Source of the DNA: Ulota crispa
Lineage: Eukaryota > Streptophyta > Bryopsida > Orthotrichales > Orthotrichaceae
Assembly (NCBI GenBank): GCA_963920765.1
Contig: OY987252.1
Location: 808,501-872,500, forward strand
Direction: 5' to 3'
Length of the DNA stretch: 64,000 bases
The notes under the pieces were generated by a model. The model searched no databases and was not told the DNA's origin. It saw only the letters and a list, made by a program, of their open reading frames with translations. The position numbers and the translations under genes were made by a program. Positions 47,177 through 59,493 of the stretch are shown piece after piece. Position 1 is the first letter of the stretch. Each line of letters starts with the position of its first letter.

Positions 47177-48304
47177 CTTGAGCAAGGCAAGCGCCATTAG
47201 AAATTATTGATTAAATCAAGACATATGACCCATACAATCTAGTTATTTTATTTATAGCATTCATTAACTACTATTGTGTAGTCAAATTTGTATCCAAGAA
47301 CATGAATGCAAACCTACTATAATAGGGCTACTTAATGTCACTGCCCTTGACAAAATTGGAGTATTTGCTATTGGATTTCCAACGGCTACTAAAATTGGTG
47401 CTCCCTCAAGCTTAGAGTTTGAGTCTTCAACCAATAAGTTGTTTGGACCTCCTTCCATAATCGTAGCTACTACTACCTATAGGAAACTTGCAAAGGTTAT
47501 TCACGACAATCACAGAAGATGATTGCAGGTGCCATTAGATATGCCATTAAGTTTGCTTCACAAAACAGGTTCATTTCTTTCAAATGAATGGAGTCACTTT
47601 CATGAAGACTGTACAATAAACCCGGGACTAAATTGAAAAAAAGTATAGTGACTGTGAATATAAATACGCATGTATGCAATCTTTAATTTACCAGAGTTGT
47701 TCTAGTTCTTGTCCCTTCCTGATGGTCGCACTGTTGCAACCTAGAAATTCAACTTCAGGGTTTTAGACAATAAATTTATGTAAATTCTTCCTATTCAAAT
47801 AAATGTTTTGTTTTTTCATAGTGAAAAGGGGAGATTTATCAGAATGATCAATTAAAGAATTTTGCAATTCCTTTAGTAGTTAAAACAATCAGCAGGAGAC
47901 TCATGATTTCTTGCCAAACTAGTAATAGTTTCTTGTTAGACCAAAAACATTTGCCTGGAATTATATACCAGGTTATATAGAGCGCCAGTGGGAAAAATTC
48001 CGGAAATGGTAAATGCGCCGCCCGGTGACTAACATTCACTAATGGAAGAATTAGGAATGATGGCAATGGTATTTCCCATAATCATTATTACAAGAACAGT
48101 TGCAATGGTTCAGTTGAGAAATTTTGATCATGAGCTTGCAAATGAGAAGGCAAATTCATTTTCAAAGGTCTTATTCACCTTACTTCTTGATTCTAGCTTT
48201 TCACACACTTGCTTTGAGAGACGAGTGTGGAGGCACTGTGAGCGGTAGGCTACCTTGCGGAGTGAATTGTTTGTTGCAGGTTTTCTTCACCTACTTCCGA
48301 AACT
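47177..48304. other. No gene seen
   Basis: AT-rich, with short open stretches on both strands that I cannot support as genes. Confidence 0.5.
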
Positions 48305-50143
48305 ATGAGTAGGATGGGTAAGAGAGAAGAAGCGTTGATTGCGCTTAGGTTGATGGTTCCAGGAATTCTCTCAAATCCTGACAAGAGAAAGATGTTAGGA
48401 AGGATCTGCGTCGGATGGGTTGCAAGGGATTGCTTAAGGTTCCCTGGGGTTTGAAAGATGAGGTGATGGTCCGATAATTGCTAGGGGATCCAACAAGTCA
48501 GTGGGACAACTCTAAACAAGGCCATCTAGATACTTGATTGACGGAGGCTTAGACTAGAGTGTACTCCTTTGCAAGGGCAGAAGAAGAGATTTGCCCTTGG
48601 AAAGAGGAGTACAGTAAGGGGAAGTTTTTGGAAGACCCTGACAAGAAGAACAGATATTTGATTTCCAATTGTAAGGATCTCCAAGACAAGAGAATCTTGG
48701 AGTTCTTGATACCTATTCTACTTCCGGACAAACCTACCACCCTCACCCTTACCTACTCTAACACCATCTTTGGTATACTATCCGCAGAGAGAGCAGTGAA
48801 TTGGGGGATAGTCGTCAGAGATTTAGTGCTCAAGCTAGTGAACTCAATAGGGAACACTGAACCTTCAAGGCTTAGTTCCTTCTTGTTCCATTTGTATAAG
48901 CATTTGGAAATATTGAAGGACAAGGAGAGTAGAGCCTATGAAGCCGCCGAGGTGATGATGAGATTTGACATCACCCCAAAATTGGAACTGGACGTGGAAC
49001 CAAAAGCAAAAGAAGAAGAGCCATTAGAACCAGTGAAGCAGAGAGAAGCCAAGGAGAAGGGCAAGGAGTTAACTAAACCCGCCGGACCACTAGTGAAGCA
49101 GGTGAGGAAGGTTCCTAAGGAATACCGGGATAAACAGCCTTTTGTGAGATGGAGAAAATCCAAGAGGACCTTATGGCTGATAGAGAAATTCTCTACAAAG
49201 TCATTGTATTGATGGATACTTACCTTCAATGCAAGCTGTATGATAAGGTAAAGGATCTCTATTGGCTAAAGAAGAGGAGACCGATGGAGGTGCAAAACTT
49301 ATCCGGGCAAGTGACAGCCCTCACCTCCCAATTGCAACAAGAATCAGACAAGGACAAATTAGCCCAACGCGCCTACTTAAATATGGCTTGACTTTGGAGT
49401 ATGGTTGCTATTTCGTGAGATGTGGTGGCCAAGGCTAAGCTGTTTGATGAGGGAGTACTGAAGATGGGATTAGCGATGGGTGCCAAGCTTGGAGGGTGTT
49501 GGTGGAATATGCAAGCAAAATGGAGGAAGTGTTGCAAGAGATGCGAGCAATCTTCCATGGTCAGAGCAAGAGACCAGAAGAAGGAGAAGGATCCGGGAAA
49601 GAGAAGGAAACCTCACCTGCTTGGAAAACTCCACCTCCTCAGTCGCCTTGTCCTGTTGTTAAGGAAGGACCAGAGGAAGTAAGGACTCCTTGCTCCGTGT
49701 GATTGCCCAGCAAGGTCAACTTTGGATCTAGAGAAGGGCCTATGCCAGGATCTTGTACCCGGAGCTAGACCCAAGTAACTCTTGACAGTGGAGGTGTTGT
49801 CTGGGTACCAAGTCCTATCAAGAGGAAGATTACCCCAAAACGCTCTAGAGAGTCAACGTCCCCTGTCTCAATGATCAACTTGGATGACAAACCCTCTGCC
49901 TCCAGCACAAGTTGTGAGGAGGAAATCGAGACTTCGATGAAATCCTCCAGTGACATTGACCTAGAAGCTATAAGGCTATCAAAGGCAAAGAGCGCAAAGA
50001 AGAAAGAGAAAGCGACAGGGAGTTCCCGAGCTCCGGTGCAAAGACCCTGGACATATAAGAGTGCCACCAAACTAGCAGCACCTACAGCAAAGAAGAAGAA
50101 GAATGATCAGCTATCACCTAGTAAAAAAGTGGTAGTCTTGTAA
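48305..50143 (+). pseudogene. Gag-like / uncharacterised plant mobile-element protein, pseudogene
   Basis: ATG at 48305 opens 'MSRMGKREEALIALRLMVPG'. After a frame change near 48420 the protein continues 'PWGLKDEVMVR', stop, 'LLGDPTSQWDNSK', two stops, and a 217-codon open stretch with 'RILEFLIPILLPDKPTTLTL', 'ILSAERAVNWGIVVRDLVLK' and 'RLSSFLFHLYKHLEILKDKE'. Later frames give a coiled-coil region ('VQNLSGQVTALTSQLQQ') and a Ser/Lys-rich basic tail ending in TAA/TAG near 50143. I recall similar proteins as repeated families in seed-free plants, gag-like in character, but cannot name the family. No protease or polymerase coding follows. Confidence 0.5.
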
Positions 50144-51672
50144 TTTGAAATAAAGGGGAAGCGGTTACAAGAAGTTAGGGATGGCCTCCTATCTAGCTAC
50201 TTTTGGGGATTGCAGATCCTTGATTTGAGGATCTGAGATCCACTCTTAGAGGCAACTTGCGGTAGGAATCCAGGCCCACTTTTTATGGATTGGAGAATGA
50301 AACATGTCATTTTCTAATCAATAACCTTATCCTCTGGAAGCTTTTCAATGTTCTTTAGGATTAATTATTTGGCACGACTGTACTATTGTTGCCTTGGGCA
50401 ATTTTATATTTTTGATTTTCTATGTGTACAACAAGTTCTAGATTTCAACTTCAAAGTCTTGAGTCTATGATTTGGTGCAATGTTGGTATGCTAGCAATGC
50501 TAGAACCATTTCTTTGTGCAGGTAGCTAGACGTTGAGTATGAAGTAAGCAACGATAGCCCCCGGATCCTGTTAAATTAGGTTTTTGTAGCATTATTGAGG
50601 TGGTTGGAAAATTGCGTGTTCTAAGGGGTAGTTCTTGTTTGGGTTTATGATTCAGATACTCTTGTGAAAGATAGCCAGTCTTAGGTTGAATGCGTCTAGA
50701 TAGAGATCCTAAGGCGTGCTAACTGATGGTTGAAAGGTTCTACTACTACTAGGAGGGATTGTGAGCATAGTAACATGGATCCTTTAGTTATCTGGTTACC
50801 ATCTTAGCACCAAAAATTAGGTCAAGATAGGTTTGTTGTTGTAGTAATTTGGGATTGTAAGGGTTTCTTGAGTGACTTGTCCATCTGGAATCACTTCTGG
50901 ATTGGCTAAGAGGAAGTAATTGCATCATATTGTCTTTGTGGTCTTTGTGATTGTTTTGTTTAGTGATACTTTAGTCACTATAAACTCTCAAAGGGTAGGA
51001 ACTCACGCAACCTTCCTTAATCAAATTGCGGAACCCTCTGATATAGAGGCTAAACTTCTTAAATAATAGTTGAGTGTCCTAACCAAATCCGGATTCAATA
51101 GCAAGATTCAGGAGAATCATTTGGGTATACTAGTTGTTCAATGTGTGTGTTTGTCTTGGTGTATTGTTGCAAATTCTATCAGGGTTTTCCTAGCCTGTTC
51201 CGGTCATTATAAAGGTCTACAAACTAAATCTCTTTGGAACAATAAACAAGTCACTTTATTGGCATTTTAACAATTTTTACTGCTAATAAGAGGATAAGTA
51301 CTTCCTTGTGCTACAACACGCACTCCTCCGCCACTGTGGCCTCAAGTATCACATGATTGCAAAGAATCCATTTTTGCAACATTGTCTCCTACAAATTGCC
51401 AACCTAATATCAAAAAGTCCACAAAAGTTTGCCAACCAGTAGTTAGGTTACGGTACTCTATCAAAACAACTTACACTTGCTTGAGATTAGGATACCACAA
51501 CATCATAAAGTAAGGACTAACTCCAAAATTTCATATGCTTCAAAATAGCAATCTAAAATGAGGGTTATCATTGCATCTCATGCTTGAGCTCAAAGTGGTT
51601 CTTCAAAGAATCCATGAACAAAAACCTTTGCATTGGAAATCCGCTATCTATTTCTAAGCAACATTTGGGCAG
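50144..51672. other. No gene seen
   Basis: AT-rich spacer between the gag-like remnant and the CACTA element; nothing supported. Confidence 0.5.
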
Positions 51673-51675
51673 TTA

Positions 51676-54120
51676 CACTATGAGAAACCTGCATTTTTTA
51701 AGATGTCCAAAAACTGCTAAATTTGCGTTTAATTTGACGTCAAAAGCGTTTGCTTGCATGTTGAAATTTTTGCGTAAACCTTGATTAGCAAAAAACATCA
51801 AAATTTTAGGACAACAAAAGGTACATTTTTGGTGAACATCAACATTAACATGGCTTCAAGGGGTAAGAAAAAACTACCCCATGGGGCAGATGGGTAGTGC
51901 CCGCCCTAGAAAACCTCATCTAGCAACTTTTTTTTTTCATCCGGTGAAAATCTGACATTGACTCTAACATGCACGCATTTCAAATTTTTGTGTGGCGAGT
52001 CAAAGCAAGGGTAAAAGTGACCAATTCCAAGATCAAGAATAAAGTCAATAAGGACATCAAACTCAATGTTATCCTACCATTGAAAACATCTACAGCATTA
52101 CAATCCATATCTATATTGACGTGTAGTGTCACAAGGCCCTATTTTGCTAGATGTTCCGCATTATGCAAGTAAGGACATGTTCAAGGTTGGACTTCAGAGT
52201 TATTTGTCTGATTCAATGTCCTCATTGATGTACCTTTGCTCATCCAAGGCATTAAAGGTAACATATGAGATTACATTTGATTTTCTTAGAATTGTAAAAT
52301 TTTGCAACAAGGTGTTGACTTAGGGTTACATTGTTGACATTTGCATCCACATGCATGTGTAACCTTGACATTCATTGCTACAACGTTGGGGTTCACATGG
52401 ATGTTAAGTTTATCTGCTTTGGCATTTTAGGTGCCGGCAAGCATATTCCATGCCCTACTAAGCATGTACATTTTGGCACGGTATTGTTGAGCAAAGTGCT
52501 ATAATTGGCACATTCCTTCACATAGGATGTTCCCCATGACAGCAATTTGGATGTAACATACATCAATGTGAATGTTCTTATTTACAACCACAAAAGTGCG
52601 CCATCTTCTAGGTATACAAATACATGTCTATGAGCATGTGAATTCATGCATTCTACTGTTACAAAAACACGAGTTCTTTGACAGTGCATGTACAGATCCC
52701 TGTACGTCTTGATATCCTCTGGGGTGACATAAGCGTTCAAGTGGATGTCTTTTCAATTTTAGGGAACATTGATCTGTGTGCATAGCACGTTTACATGATG
52801 TCACTTGCCATGCACAACAAAGCCCTTGCTTGTCCGTCATGATGTCTTTAGGACATCAAATTGGAGGCTTGGGGTTAAAGCTAGTGATTGTTACTATGCA
52901 ACGACAGCTTTGTTTGACGTCTTTCCTTATTTCCAAGTTGTTTGAATGAATGCCATTACTTTAGTGTGGTGTTCATAATTGCCTACCATTCAACTCATAT
53001 TTGCCTACATGAATGTCTTTGATGACACATCAGGAACGTCAATTACTAAACTCAAGAGCTCTATGAACATCCACTTAGTTCTAGTCTTGCCCCCCACAAC
53101 ACCTACTTTGATGCTTCCTTGGACATTTGCTGCGTCCACAAAGGTATTTCATTAAACATGCTTCTTTTAGTATTAAGGAGAAAGGACGTCCCTTAGACAA
53201 TTGGATCGACGTAGTACCCGATGTTTCATTGACAATATTGCAATGTCTTCAATGACGTTCTCAACATGCATTATAATCACTTTCATCCTACCATAATCAA
53301 CAAGGAGTTTTGACCAATAGTGAAAGTCATGCAAGCATCACTACCATGAAATAAAGTGTAATCCAATGCACACTTCAAGGTTCCATGTGTATATAAAGTA
53401 CCTTGGCACTAAACCCCAACTTCCACATGCAAAGCTAAGCTTCCTCTCCCACTAGAATAAATCTAATATTGTGCCGGATGTTGATTAGGATGTGAACACT
53501 ACCATCTTAGCCATTGGGTCTGATGCACATGCAATGCTGCACACGAAGTCCAAAAGGATATCATCCCCGTCAAAGATAATGCTCACATAAACAAATAAAC
53601 GCAAGCAATGATGACTTCACAGCAAAAACACTCAAATCCTCAAACTCACCTACATCCAAAGCGTCGAAGGACTTCCTTTCTTCCTTGCTGCATCCGCCGT
53701 CATTGTCAAAGCCCTCGCTTGCACAATCACATTTCTTGTGTCAAGCCCCGTGTGCATAGTTCTTGGTCATACAAAAATTCATGGAAACTGCAGAACTCAC
53801 TAACCTTTCCATTTGATTTTATGGACCTCAAGTGGTTGGTTACAATCAATTTGGGGGGCAATTGCTTCCACAAGAGACATAGGCCCTATTGAATTTGTCG
53901 CCTTTTTTGCCGCTACCATGCTACCCATTGTATATGGATCCTTAGGTATTGCTTGCTGCTGCAAGAAAATATCACCCTAGCAAAATAGTCGCACACAATA
54001 TAGATGAGAGCGTCTAAATAAGCATGGACTATTATAATGCATGTTGACCAAAGCATTCTCATTGACCTTTGCCTACATATGTACATGTCATACAGGACAT
54101 TTCAATCAACATAACCACGT
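51676..54120. repeat. Presumed CACTA subterminal region with short inverted and direct motifs
   Basis: Variants of GATGTC, GACGTC, GACATC, TGACATT and AATGTC appear many times on both strands, for example gatgtctttaggacatc at 52840-52858 and tttgacgtcttt near 52912. Short open frames here (52126-52323, 53608-53892) look like chance. In En/Spm elements such motifs bind TnpA. Confidence 0.45.
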
Positions 54121-54136
54121 TTAAAGAAACATGCAC

Positions 54137-55632
54137 TAAATGTTGTTTACCTGCTTTGGCATGACTACAACAATGTCCTTGGTTGCATCTATTGTTGGAG
54201 GTGTGTTGACAGCCAGCATAACCTTGTTGCTATCCACACCTCCATCCTTTGTCACCACCATGTCCTCCTTGGTGGCTTTCTCTGCCAGCCCTCCATCTAC
54301 CTCCACTCCTCCAACCACCACCGCGTCCCCACTCACAACCGCCGCCTTCTCTCCATTGGACTTTGCAATGTCCACCTTTGCCCCTTCCTCCCTCTCTACC
54401 TCTTCAACTCCATTGTTGGCCAATTGCTTCTTCTCTCCTCTTTGCGCTTGTGCGGTGGCCAGGACAGCCACACTTGCAGCCAACTCCTTGAGCATGCCCT
54501 CCAATTGAGATTGTGTAGAAAATCATAGCCAAAGACAACTCTACAACCAACCCTTGCACCTCTATTGTCTCTCTTTGAAGATATGCAACCTCATCGCTAA
54601 AGTCTGCACGCCCTTTTCCCTTCTTGCCTTCCAACCACTTCATCTCCTCATCCATCTCCTCATCAATCTTGGTCTCATAGGGCTGCCTGCTAAGCTCATT
54701 ACCCTAAAACATAGAAACCCACGTCAATGTGGGGAAAAATCATCAATCCAGACAACCACAACGTCATGTACAAAGGGGACGTGCTATCGAAATGTCAAGC
54801 AAAATATCAAAATAAGCCAACTGCCATTACTTAGAATGTCAAGGATGACAAGACACACACATCATAAACTTTGAGGACATCCAACAAACATGAAAGGACA
54901 TGCATCTTACTAATCTGTAATTCAAAGATGTTTGCAGTGCGTTCATCTTTGACGTATTGCCCCCTTTGCCTTGTGATATTGCCCGCATTTGCTACAACTT
55001 TGCCTTGGACTTTGGTGTTGCACGTTTCTCTACTGGAGACTCCCACTGCACAGTGGTGACCTCGGGCAGTTTTGGCAGGGCGTCATTGATCATCTTGTTG
55101 AGTCTGAAGCACTCGGCAATGAGTAATTTGGTCATCCTGGGGCCTAACCACTCCTCGTTGATCTACTTCTCTCTATTCCCTCTCCGCAACTCCCACTCTA
55201 TAAGGACGTTCATCACCAAGTCAACATGAACTATCCTCTACATACCAACATGAGAACAAGATTGCAATGTCAGGACAACAACAACCTAAGAATACCAATA
55301 ACAAGTTGAAAGTGACATGGAATTACTTGCATACAAGTGATCAAAGAAAAGTTCCTTGAGCGCTTTTGATTGCTGCGCCTAATTGTAATAGCAATCAAGG
55401 TCCTTTGAGAGGAACCTGATATTTGTATGCAATGTCTTCACCATCTTCCCAATTGGGTTGAGATTGAGGTTAGTGAGTATCTTCTTCTTCTCCTAGACGT
55501 CTCGCAAACGTCGAAGCAGTTTGAAAGGCTGCTTCTCAACCTTTGGCGCGTGGTCAAAATCAGACTCCTCCTCGCCCGTGCTCTCCTCCTCATCACTATC
55601 CCTCTCTCCATCCTCTTTAGATGAGAAATCAG
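54137..55632 (-). pseudogene. Minus-strand accessory gene exons of the CACTA element
   Basis: Three coding-like blocks on the minus strand. Block 1 (about 55632-55330) is acidic, 'EDGERDSDEEESTGEEESDF', then 'NPIGKMVKTLHTNIRFLSKD'. Block 2 (about 55240-54910) has 'VLIEWELRRGNREK', stop, 'INEEWLGPRMTKLLIAECFR' and 'KMINDALPKLPEV'. Block 3 (about 54700-54137) has 'MDEEMKWLEGKKGKGRADFS' and, in another frame, 'KELAASVAVLATAQAQRGEK' plus a Val/Gly/Asp-rich tail. CACTA elements usually carry a second gene (TnpA-like); position fits, but no diagnostic domain is seen. Stops and frame changes indicate decay. Confidence 0.45.
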
Positions 55633-56149
55633 AAGGACTAAACAATGTGTGCAACACATTTGAGTTAATACGTCTTCAATGTCATTTGAGGCGTTCAACA
55701 AAACATGACACATATAAGACTTTGCAACTACACATGTATAAAAATATCAAAACAAACGTACATACAATAAACCACGTCCAAAGCCACGCATTTGTAACAA
55801 CATCTTGGACGTAAACAATCATCAAACATGTCTGTGGAAATGTGTGAAAAGCTAACCTCAATAATCACGTGCCAATTTTGGAATACATGTGTATAACAAA
55901 CCTTGGTCAAATCCCTTAGCCTTACCCATGCTCTCCTCCTTCCAATTCAATGTGGAATCTTGACAAAATTGGCCTACCCAATCCACCTACATGATTGGAA
56001 AAATCATATAAACTGCTGAATCTTCAAACTAAAAGCTAAAAAGGAAAAAGCCCTATTCCTATGACTCCCTGCCTTCTCCATGAAATCTCTTTGTCCATAC
56101 CTATTATAAACAACCACAAGTAAGGCCCATCAAAATCACCAAGTGTGAT

Positions 56150-58190
56150 TGACAATAAGCCTTCCAACTCTAATTAACACCAAACATGAAAATCAAAAAA
56201 AGGCCCCTCAAACCCCCCTTGCATTCCCCATGAGATCCATGTGTATCTTATTTCAAATTGAATTCAATCCATGACTACGCAACACACTAATCATGACTAG
56301 GAAAAAACCAAACAGTTAGAAGCACCAACCATGAAAAAAAACCATGAAAATTTCCACCCCTAACCTAGTGGCCTCAATTTTCACAATGACATCCCTTGTC
56401 CATCCTAATTTTGAAATATAGATAAGTCTGCCCATCCACATCATCATACACAAGTAAAAATTCACCATATACTCTAATTAGAACAAAATCAAAACAAAAA
56501 ATGAAAAAATCCAAATAGTTGACCCTTGCCCTTTTGCACAACATACCGGGTCCATCTCTTTTCAAATTATGGACAAGTCTATCCATTCAAATTCACTAAA
56601 CACAAATAAAAATTCACAACACAATTTTGATTAGACCAAAATGAAACAAAATATGAGAAAATCCAAACCCTCCAACCCATGCCATCTTTAAAACATACCA
56701 GGTCAATCACATTTTGAAATATAGACAAGTGTGTCCATCCACATCATCATATACAAATAAAAATTCACCATACACTCTGATTAGAACAAAATTGAAACAA
56801 AAGATGAAAAAATCCAAACACTTGACCCCTTCCCTTTCCCACAACATATCCGGTCCATTTCTTTTCAAATTATAGACAGGTCTGCCCATTATTCACTAAA
56901 CACAGATAAAAATTCACAATACAACTCTGATTAGACCAAAAATGAAACAAATAATGAAAACAACCAAACCCTCTTACCCTGCCATCCTTAAAGCAAACCA
57001 GGGCAATCAAATTTCAAAATATAGACTAGGCTAGCCATCCAAATTCACCAAACACAAATAAAAATTTGCCACACACACTCATTAGACCAAAAATGAAACA
57101 AAAAATGAAAAAATCAAAACCCTGGACCCCTTCACTTCCCCACAACATATCCGGTGCATCACTTTTCAAATTATAGACAAGTCTGCCCATCCAAATTCAC
57201 CAAACACAAATATAGATTCACAACACAACTTTGATTAGACCAAAAATGAAATAGATAATGAAAACAACCAAATCCTCTGACCCTGCCATCCTTAAAACAT
57301 ACCAGGTCAATCACATTTTGAAATATAGACAAGTCTAAATACTTAAATCACCAAACTCATATAGAAATCCACCGTTTGCTCTATTTAGACCAATCACAAA
57401 ACAAAAAATGGAAATTATCAATACGCATGCCCCTTGCATTCCTAACCTTTGGGTTTACTTTCTTTTTGAAATTCAAACAAATTTGGCCTTTCCAAATCAT
57501 CAAAGACAAACAAAAATGAACCATAGACTCTAAATAGACCAAACATGAAACAAACCAAAAAAAAAGATACCCAAACCCTTAACCCTGCCATCCCTCCAGC
57601 ATACCAGGTCAATCAAATTTCAAAATTTTGACAAGTCTGGCCATCAAATTCACCAAACACTAATATAAATTCACTATACAGACTTTGATTAGTCTAAGCA
57701 TGAAACAAAAGATAAAATTTTTTGATACCTCTGACCCTTGCAATCTCCACAACATACCAAGTCACTCTCATTTCAAAATATAGGCAAGTCTAACCCAGTG
57801 AATTCACCAAATATGTATAAACATTCACCATACACTCAGATTAGACCAATCACAAAACAAAAAAGGAAAAATATTCATACCTTTGACCCCTGCAATCCCC
57901 ACGACATTCCAGGCCACTCTCATTTCAAAATTTAGACAAGTCCAGCCCATCAAAATCATTAAACATGAATAAAAATTTGCCATATAGTCTGATTAGACCA
58001 AAAATGAAACAAAAAAAAAAAAACAAACCCTCTAACCCTTCCCTTCCCTAGACAGACCTAGTCCATCTCATTTCAAAATATAGACAAGTTTGGCAATCCA
58101 AATCACCAAACACAAATAAGAATTCACCATACACTTTGATTAGCCTGAACATGAAACAAAAAATGACCATATGGCCCTAGAATTCTTTGC
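56150..58190. repeat. Tandem satellite, period about 151 bp, 12-14 diverged units
   Basis: The landmark GATTAGACCAAAAATGAAAC (with variants) recurs near 56477, 56630, 56780, 56930, 57081, 57234, 57383, 57534, 57688, 57840, 57992 and 58139, spaced 147-154 bp. Each unit also carries AAATATAGACAAGTCTG, CACCAAACACAAATA, AATTCACCATACAC and ACATACCAGGTCAATC. Units before 56400 are more diverged. The period is not a multiple of three, so it is not a coding repeat. Confidence 0.9.
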
Positions 58191-58439
58191 CTAAACCTAG
58201 GAGATCTTGTGTCAATTTGATTTCAAGATTCTTAGCACCGCTAGTTGGACCTTAAATCTTAACACAATTGTGAAAACTCCATATTCAAAATTCAAAATTC
58301 ATGACTTGTATGAATTTGGAACATATCCACCCGGATCCAAGGTCACCGCCCTTATTGCAATCACTTTGAGGCCCCCAATCTACACCAATTGTTGAGCATC
58401 CTTTGACCTCTAAGGAAACATAGAGCCATGTCCAGCTAA

Positions 58440-59493
58440 ACACGCACGCGTCTTGTCAAACATCTAACTTGGAAATTTCAAAAGAGCGGGAGAATTGAAA
58501 GTAGTACGTGCCATCACTGGGCTCCATGGATATTTCTTGGGCAACCTCTCGATCATTTGCCGTGCTGTCAAACCTCTGCTTCATTGTTCAAACCACCTCC
58601 CTTTTGCGCGGCTTTGCACGCTGAGCCACCACCTCTAGTGGCAACTTTCCCTTCCCTCTTGAGTTTGATGCTCTTGCGTCTGACTATGCCTTGGATCAAG
58701 CCTCTTGAGCTTGGCTAAGTTGCCAATGCTCCTCTTGGGGGGATTTGTCTGGGCCATTGTCAATTTCAATTGGCGTCTGTGGCAATCATGGCCACTTCCC
58801 TGAGCTAGGCATCTTCTCCATTCTTCTTGGTTTGTACAACCACCGTTGGAACTGCAAGAATAACTATTAGTACACTTGTGTACAACAAGAGAAACCAACA
58901 CCAATGAAGGGAAATGGGAATTGAGGCACTAGACCTTTGTTTCAACGTCTACAAGATTGGCCACAATGCGTCCCATTTGCTCTCTTGTTTGCCGCAGCTC
59001 CTTGACACAGCTAGCTCGTAGTTAGATCCACGTTCATTAAAACTAATAGCGGACATCAGACCAAATGTAGAAACGGCAGCACGGTGGACACCTACCACCA
59101 AAGGCGGGCTTACACCTGTGAATGAATACCTAAGGATGAAGATCTGTGGCCTCCGTGGCTTCTCAAGTGCCTCATTGGCTTGTCTCCAAGCTCCTGCCTC
59201 TGCTGGCCCTGGGCCTCTTTTCGTTCCTTGCCTCCGCTCCGACCAAGAGCCGCTACTTCTCCACCTCTGTCTTCTCTTTGATTGCTCAAGGAGCATCGCA
59301 CCGCTTCCGCAATTTGTGATCGTGTCACTGGAGCTGAAGCAAACAAAGGAACCATTGCTGCAGCTAGCTCAACAAAATTTGTGAACACCTCAAATGCAGC
59401 GCTGCTGACCTTGAATTCTACAAATGCATCTCCTCTAACTGTGGAAACCCTATTGTCCTCGTAATGCAATGCATTGACGTTCTTAAGACGCAT
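58440..59493 (-). pseudogene. Unidentified minus-strand exons within the CACTA element
   Basis: From ATG at 59493 a 127-codon frame reads 'AFVEFKVSSAAFEVFTNFVE' followed by a Glu/Arg/Gly-rich segment. Further downstream blocks include 'STANDREVAQEISMEPSDGT' and 'YYFQFSRSFEISKLDV' (about 58570-58460) with stops between. Codon-like composition and relatively high G+C compared with the flanking satellite suggest real or captured coding sequence. I do not recognise the family. Confidence 0.35.

Noticed and set aside
54140-54508. 122-codon plus-strand Thr/Ser/Pro-rich frame
   Set aside because: Exact shadow of the minus-strand Val/Gly/Asp-rich accessory exon, which fits better with its neighbours.
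56374-56889. Two similar 60-70-codon minus-strand frames ('FVLIRVYGEF')
   Set aside because: They are the same satellite unit read twice, 303 bp (two periods) apart; the 151-bp period shifts frame between neighbours, so it is not a coding repeat.
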